A stretch of DNA of 64,000 nt from Polyodon spathula. Its lineage: Eukaryota; Chordata; Actinopteri; Acipenseriformes; Polyodontidae. The stretch is from assembly GCF_017654505.1 (NCBI RefSeq), contig NC_054538.1:53865786-53929785 (forward strand). Reading direction: 5' to 3'. The position numbers and the translations under genes were made by a program. Of this stretch, positions 60,721 to 64,000 are shown one piece after another. The notes under the pieces are model-generated. The model was not told the origin of the DNA. It did no database searches and saw only the letters and a program-made list of their open reading frames with translations. Positions within the stretch are counted from its first letter, which is position 1. Each line of letters opens with the position of its first letter.

Positions 60721-61211
60721 TGTCACGCGTGTGGGTAGCTGCTGTTCAAGCATACAGAGAGACAGACGTGGTGTTGATGTTGAAAACGCCGGCACAGGGC
60801 CGCCGGTTTTATTAACAAATAAACAGAAACGAAAGTAAAATAAAGGTGGTCATGTGACGTTACCAGCGATGGTAACGCACAGAGGACTAATACAGCAAAC
60901 CGTACAAAAATGCAAAATAAAACACAGTACAACAAACTATAAATCAGAGGTGCCGTGAAATCGGCAGGCCTTGCAGCAGCCCCGATCACAGCAATCGCCA
61001 TGCTTTTATACCGACGCTCCACTGAGACACGCCCACCCGCCTGCTTGAACAGCTGATTGCTTTCAGCTGCTGCTCCACGCAGACGGGTGATCGTCCCCGG
61101 CGGAGCGCCACAGCAGCTAAACAATTAATTAAATTAATATGTTAACAATTCACCCAAAAACATACAATAAACTACATATTTCCCCATGTGCAGGGCTTAC
61201 GCCTTGCCACA
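60721..61211 (-). repeat. 3' LTR (in minus-strand transcription order)
   Basis: From TGTCACGCGTG to GCCTTGCCACA on the plus strand. It carries the GTTACC-AGCGAT-GGTAAC hairpin at 60859-60876. Confidence 0.85.
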
Positions 61212-62100
61212 TATCCTCCCGCTCAGAATGGAACCCATAGGGGTCCATTCGACAAAACAAAAATCATAAGGGTCGGTGGGAGGGAACATTAGAGCCAGGC
61301 GCAACCTCCGTACCATAATACCAGACATCAGGCTCCAATGTTAGCTCCATAATATCAACATCGCTATAAACAATAAAACATGCACACACATACAACCATT
61401 ATTCACATTATTAACACTAATTTACTATTCTCATTTCCCATCACCATCATTATTTAACCTTATAATTTATCATTCCTATAATAACCATTCCTAACATCAC
61501 TACAATAGTCAATCCTTTCACACTACCAATCACTCTCATCCATCAACACATAACTTAATAATCTACTAACACGTAACAATAATTAACAACAATACACCCA
61601 CAATTATTAACCCCTGGGCTTCTATAAGGGGGCGCCCATTCAACACCGCTTACCCCCTAAACCCAGTGTCCCTTCACGGGGCTCCTCTCCGGAAGATTGC
61701 CCCGCCTCCTTCTGAGATGATCCCCCACAAAACGACAGGTCCTCCTTCTCTGACGCTCGGCAGGCAGTTCCCCCCGCTGGCTTCCGGGCAGGCAGTCTCT
61801 CCTCCTCCCTCGCCAGCTTCCAGGACCGGAACTCCTCCTTCTGCAGCTCTCGGGGACAGACCCTCCTCGGCCTCTGCCGTTCGGGCGGGATCTCTCGGCT
61901 CCATTACAGTGCCTTTACAAGGACCGCGGCTCCATCCATCTCCTTCAGCAGCCCCTCAGGGTTACCTGCAGTGTGCCCTTGCCCCCCCCAAATAAATTTC
62001 AAGGGTTTGCTCCTCCTGTCTCTCCGTAGCCATCTAGCCTTGCTTCGGCAGGATGCAGCGGAATCCACTTCCGAAACCATATGTGACAGGTTCTTCCTTG
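61212..62100 (-). other. Internal region of the non-autonomous LTR element
   Basis: 889 bp in two halves: AT-rich beside the 3' LTR (61260-61610) and GC-rich beside the 5' LTR (61620-62100). The GC-rich half has a 76-codon minus-strand frame rich in Gly, Glu, Pro and Ala with repeated GGG(E/D)-like motifs. I do not recognise it as gag or any known protein. No convincing primer-binding site was identified after the 5' LTR. Confidence 0.55.
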
Positions 62101-62592
62101 TGTAACGCGTGTGGGTAGCCGCTGTTCAAGCGTACAGAGAGACAGACGTGGTGTTGATATTGAAAACGCCGGCACAGGCATGCAGGCTTTATTAACAAAC
62201 AAACAACAAACAAAAGTAAAATAAAGGTTGTCATGTGACGTTACCAGCGATGGTAACGCACAGAGAACTGATACAGCAAACTGTACAAAAATGCAAAATA
62301 AAAAACAGTACAACAAACTATAAATCAAAGGTACCGTGAAATCGGCAGGCTTTGCAGCAGCCCCGATCACAGCAATCGCCATGCTTTTATACCGACGCTC
62401 CACTGAGACACGCCCACCCGCCTGCTGGAACAGCTGATTGCTTTCAGCTGCTGCTCCACGCAGACGGGTAATCGTCCCCGGCGGAGAGCCACAGCAGCTA
62501 AACAATTAGTTAAATCAATATGTTAACAATTAGCCCAAAAACATACAATAAACTACATATTTTCCCATGTGCAGGGCTTATGCCTTGCCACA
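62101..62592 (-). repeat. 5' LTR (in minus-strand transcription order)
   Basis: From TGTAACGCGTG to GCCTTGCCACA on the plus strand. The hairpin GTTACC-AGCGAT-GGTAAC is at 62240-62257. The TATA box lies downstream of it on the plus strand, i.e. upstream in minus-strand transcription, so the hairpin would be near the start of the RNA. Confidence 0.85.
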
Positions 62593-62599
62593 GACACTT

Positions 62600-63290
62600 A
62601 AAGATTTAAACAGTGATTTAAAGTAAATATGGAAGTAAACAATTTATAATGACGTTGCACAGATTCCAAAATAGGTTATAAAATATGAAATAGTAAAACT
62701 TGAAAAAACATTGGGGCTGATAGGAATAGTATAAACAATTGTGGCTGCAAAATCCAAGTTGCCTAGAGGCAATGCAATTATTTTGCACTGTGGCCTATGT
62801 AAACTTAAGAGCAATTTCAAATTAATCAACATGCACAAATGTTCAGCTGCAATCATGATAATGAGGGTCGCAAAGAACACCACCTGCTCATCAGGTTATT
62901 TAGCGGCCGCACTTACAGCCCAGAGGTGAGGTGAGTTAGGAGTGCAGAGAGCCGTAGGTGCTGTATGAGGTTTGATGATCACGAAAATCAAAGCAAACAA
63001 AATAACATGTCAGAGGAAGGGCAGCAAAGTCATCTTGGCACGAAAAAGAAAAGAAAATATGCTTGTTGCAGTGTACATACGGTAAAGCATTAGGATATGT
63101 ACTGCCTTTATTGTGTGCATTTCTACCATGTTGGATTTGGTGGGATTGAGGCCTTTACTGATCATTTTACCTTACATAACCCCCTTACTGACTAAATCTC
63201 TTGGCATTGTTAAATAGAGCAAAATATTTGTATTATATATTAATTATTATTAATAGGCAAATATTTCAATCACAAGGTCAAAATATTGTA
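62600..63290. other. Quiet intronic block
   Basis: No feature recognised. Confidence 0.5.
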
Positions 63291-63297
63291 ATGACCT

Positions 63298-63750
63298 TGA
63301 TGATAAAGAGAGACGGAGAGCGTTGCAAGGTGCAATTAATAATCAATTTATGAATCTCCTTCACCCACTAACCCCTGCTTTCTTGAACTGTAACTCTCCC
63401 TTGGGCTCTCACTCCACATCACTCCCAGGCTTCAGTCTCTCTGTCTCACACAGGCCCAATCTCACTGGCTTTCTCTCGCTAAAATTTGGGATTGCTTGGT
63501 TCCTCCAGATGTTCAGTGCTTGAAGCTTTCATTACCCCCCCCCCGGCAGGTAGTTCTTATACCCGCCCCCCGCTGCTCCCACCCACTCCATCCGGACCGA
63601 CCAACCGGTTCCATCCCTCACTCCTCTCCCCATTCTAAGTGGTGGCACCCTAATAATACATGCAACACATACACAGGACAAGACAGATGAGACAAATAAC
63701 GGCACAACATACAAGTCCAGCTGACACAGAACGGTGCCCGTGTCGCTACA
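63298..63750 (-). mobile_element. Possible solo LTR
   Basis: The right boundary CGTGTCGCTACA reads TGTAGCGACACGGGC on the minus strand, and GGGTATAAGAAC (rc 63552-63564) is TATA-like. The left boundary TGATGATAAAGAG is tentative. It has no partner. Confidence 0.35.
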
Positions 63751-63921
63751 GTATAATCAATTTTCTTGTAATGCAGATGGGAGTGGACTTAAAGGGCATT
63801 AATGCCCTAGTCATTCCACATTTGAAGAAAATACTTTTGTGAAATACTGGTGAATGAATTTATATTTAACAATAATTTAGTATAAAGCATTTCTAAAAAG
63901 TGTCATTACTGTAACAGTTCC

Positions 63922-63959
63922 GTCATTACCAAAACAAAGTAAGTTGTTATGGTAATGAC
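63922..63959. repeat. 9-bp perfect inverted repeat
   Basis: GTCATTACC at 63922-63930 pairs with GGTAATGAC at 63951-63959 across a 20-bp loop. The motif GTTATGGTAATGA also occurs near 60492. Confidence 0.6.
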
Positions 63960-64000
63960 AATTTTAACCCTTAATAAATTTAACCCTGAATAAATGATTA

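Larger units (their letters stand above)
60721..62592 (-). mobile_element. Non-autonomous LTR retrotransposon
   Basis: Two direct LTRs, 60721-61211 and 62101-62592 (491 and 492 bp, a few percent different), enclose only 889 bp. Transcription on the minus strand is shown by TATAAAAGCATGG (rc 62382-62394), AATAAAGCCTGC (rc 62186-62197) and a purine-rich tract, AGCGGGAGGATA, immediately before the downstream LTR (rc 61212-61223). LTR ends are TG...CA. No protease, RT or integrase is present. No target duplication is visible at the outer ends. Confidence 0.85.

Noticed and set aside
61666..62505. Long open frames on both strands (109 and 168 codons)
   Set aside because: They lie in the GC-rich interior and in the LTR of a non-autonomous retrotransposon. 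The 168-codon frame is the LTR itself and recurs in the other LTR (60723-61124).

Overview
This is vertebrate nuclear DNA, almost certainly from a ray-finned fish. It is AT-rich, carries long introns and many transposon relics, and includes a short repeat (3422-3475) that I recognise from fish genomes generally. The very long intron and the mix of Tc1, DIRS/Ngaro, CORE-SINE, tRNA-SINE and gypsy-like LTR pieces would fit a slowly evolving non-teleost such as a sturgeon, paddlefish or gar. That narrower placement is inference.

The only host gene I can support is CRIM1 (cysteine-rich motor neuron 1; a membrane-anchored BMP-binding protein) on the plus strand. Four internal exons are present: 647-889, 1933-2053, 2995-3116 and 55225-55407. 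All have AG/GT boundaries, their phases join perfectly (1-1, 1-2, 2-1, 1-1), and together they encode about 156 residues of the cysteine-rich ectodomain, ending with a complete VWC domain. Neither end of the gene is in the window. The intron between the third and fourth exon is 52,108 bp and fills most of the window.

Layout. 0-4.5 kb: three CRIM1 exons, two LTRs and the broken end of an unusual DNA transposon. 5.6-7.3 kb: a hairpin and an L1-type reverse-transcriptase relic. 9.1-10.2, 13.3-14.8 and 23.4-25.0 kb: three Tc1 elements; the last two share a frameshift. 12.3 and 25.0 kb: two copies of a 244-bp repeat. 18.8, 22.0 and 31.8 kb: SINEs. 30.3-35.1 kb: a decayed tyrosine-recombinase retrotransposon (DIRS/Ngaro type) on the minus strand, with RT, RNase H and recombinase still readable. 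39.3-42.4 kb: terminal segments of a hAT-like element, cut at one end by a TTAA-inserting element. 44.5, 46.2, 46.8, 56.9 and 59.8 kb: inverted-repeat elements (MITEs). 48.5-49.6, 57.1, 60.7-62.6 and 63.3 kb: LTR sequences, several of one related group.

The most interesting item is a 2.4-kb DNA transposon at 50071-52484. It has terminal inverted repeats of about 170 bp, a 3-bp TTA target duplication, and one intron-containing gene for a large protein that I recognise as a recurrent uncharacterised animal family but cannot assign to a named transposase superfamily. The second is a stem-loop kept in four related LTRs, one of which carries a compensatory base-pair change. No tRNA, rRNA, CRISPR or prokaryotic features were seen; stretches described as quiet hold no coding signal I can defend.
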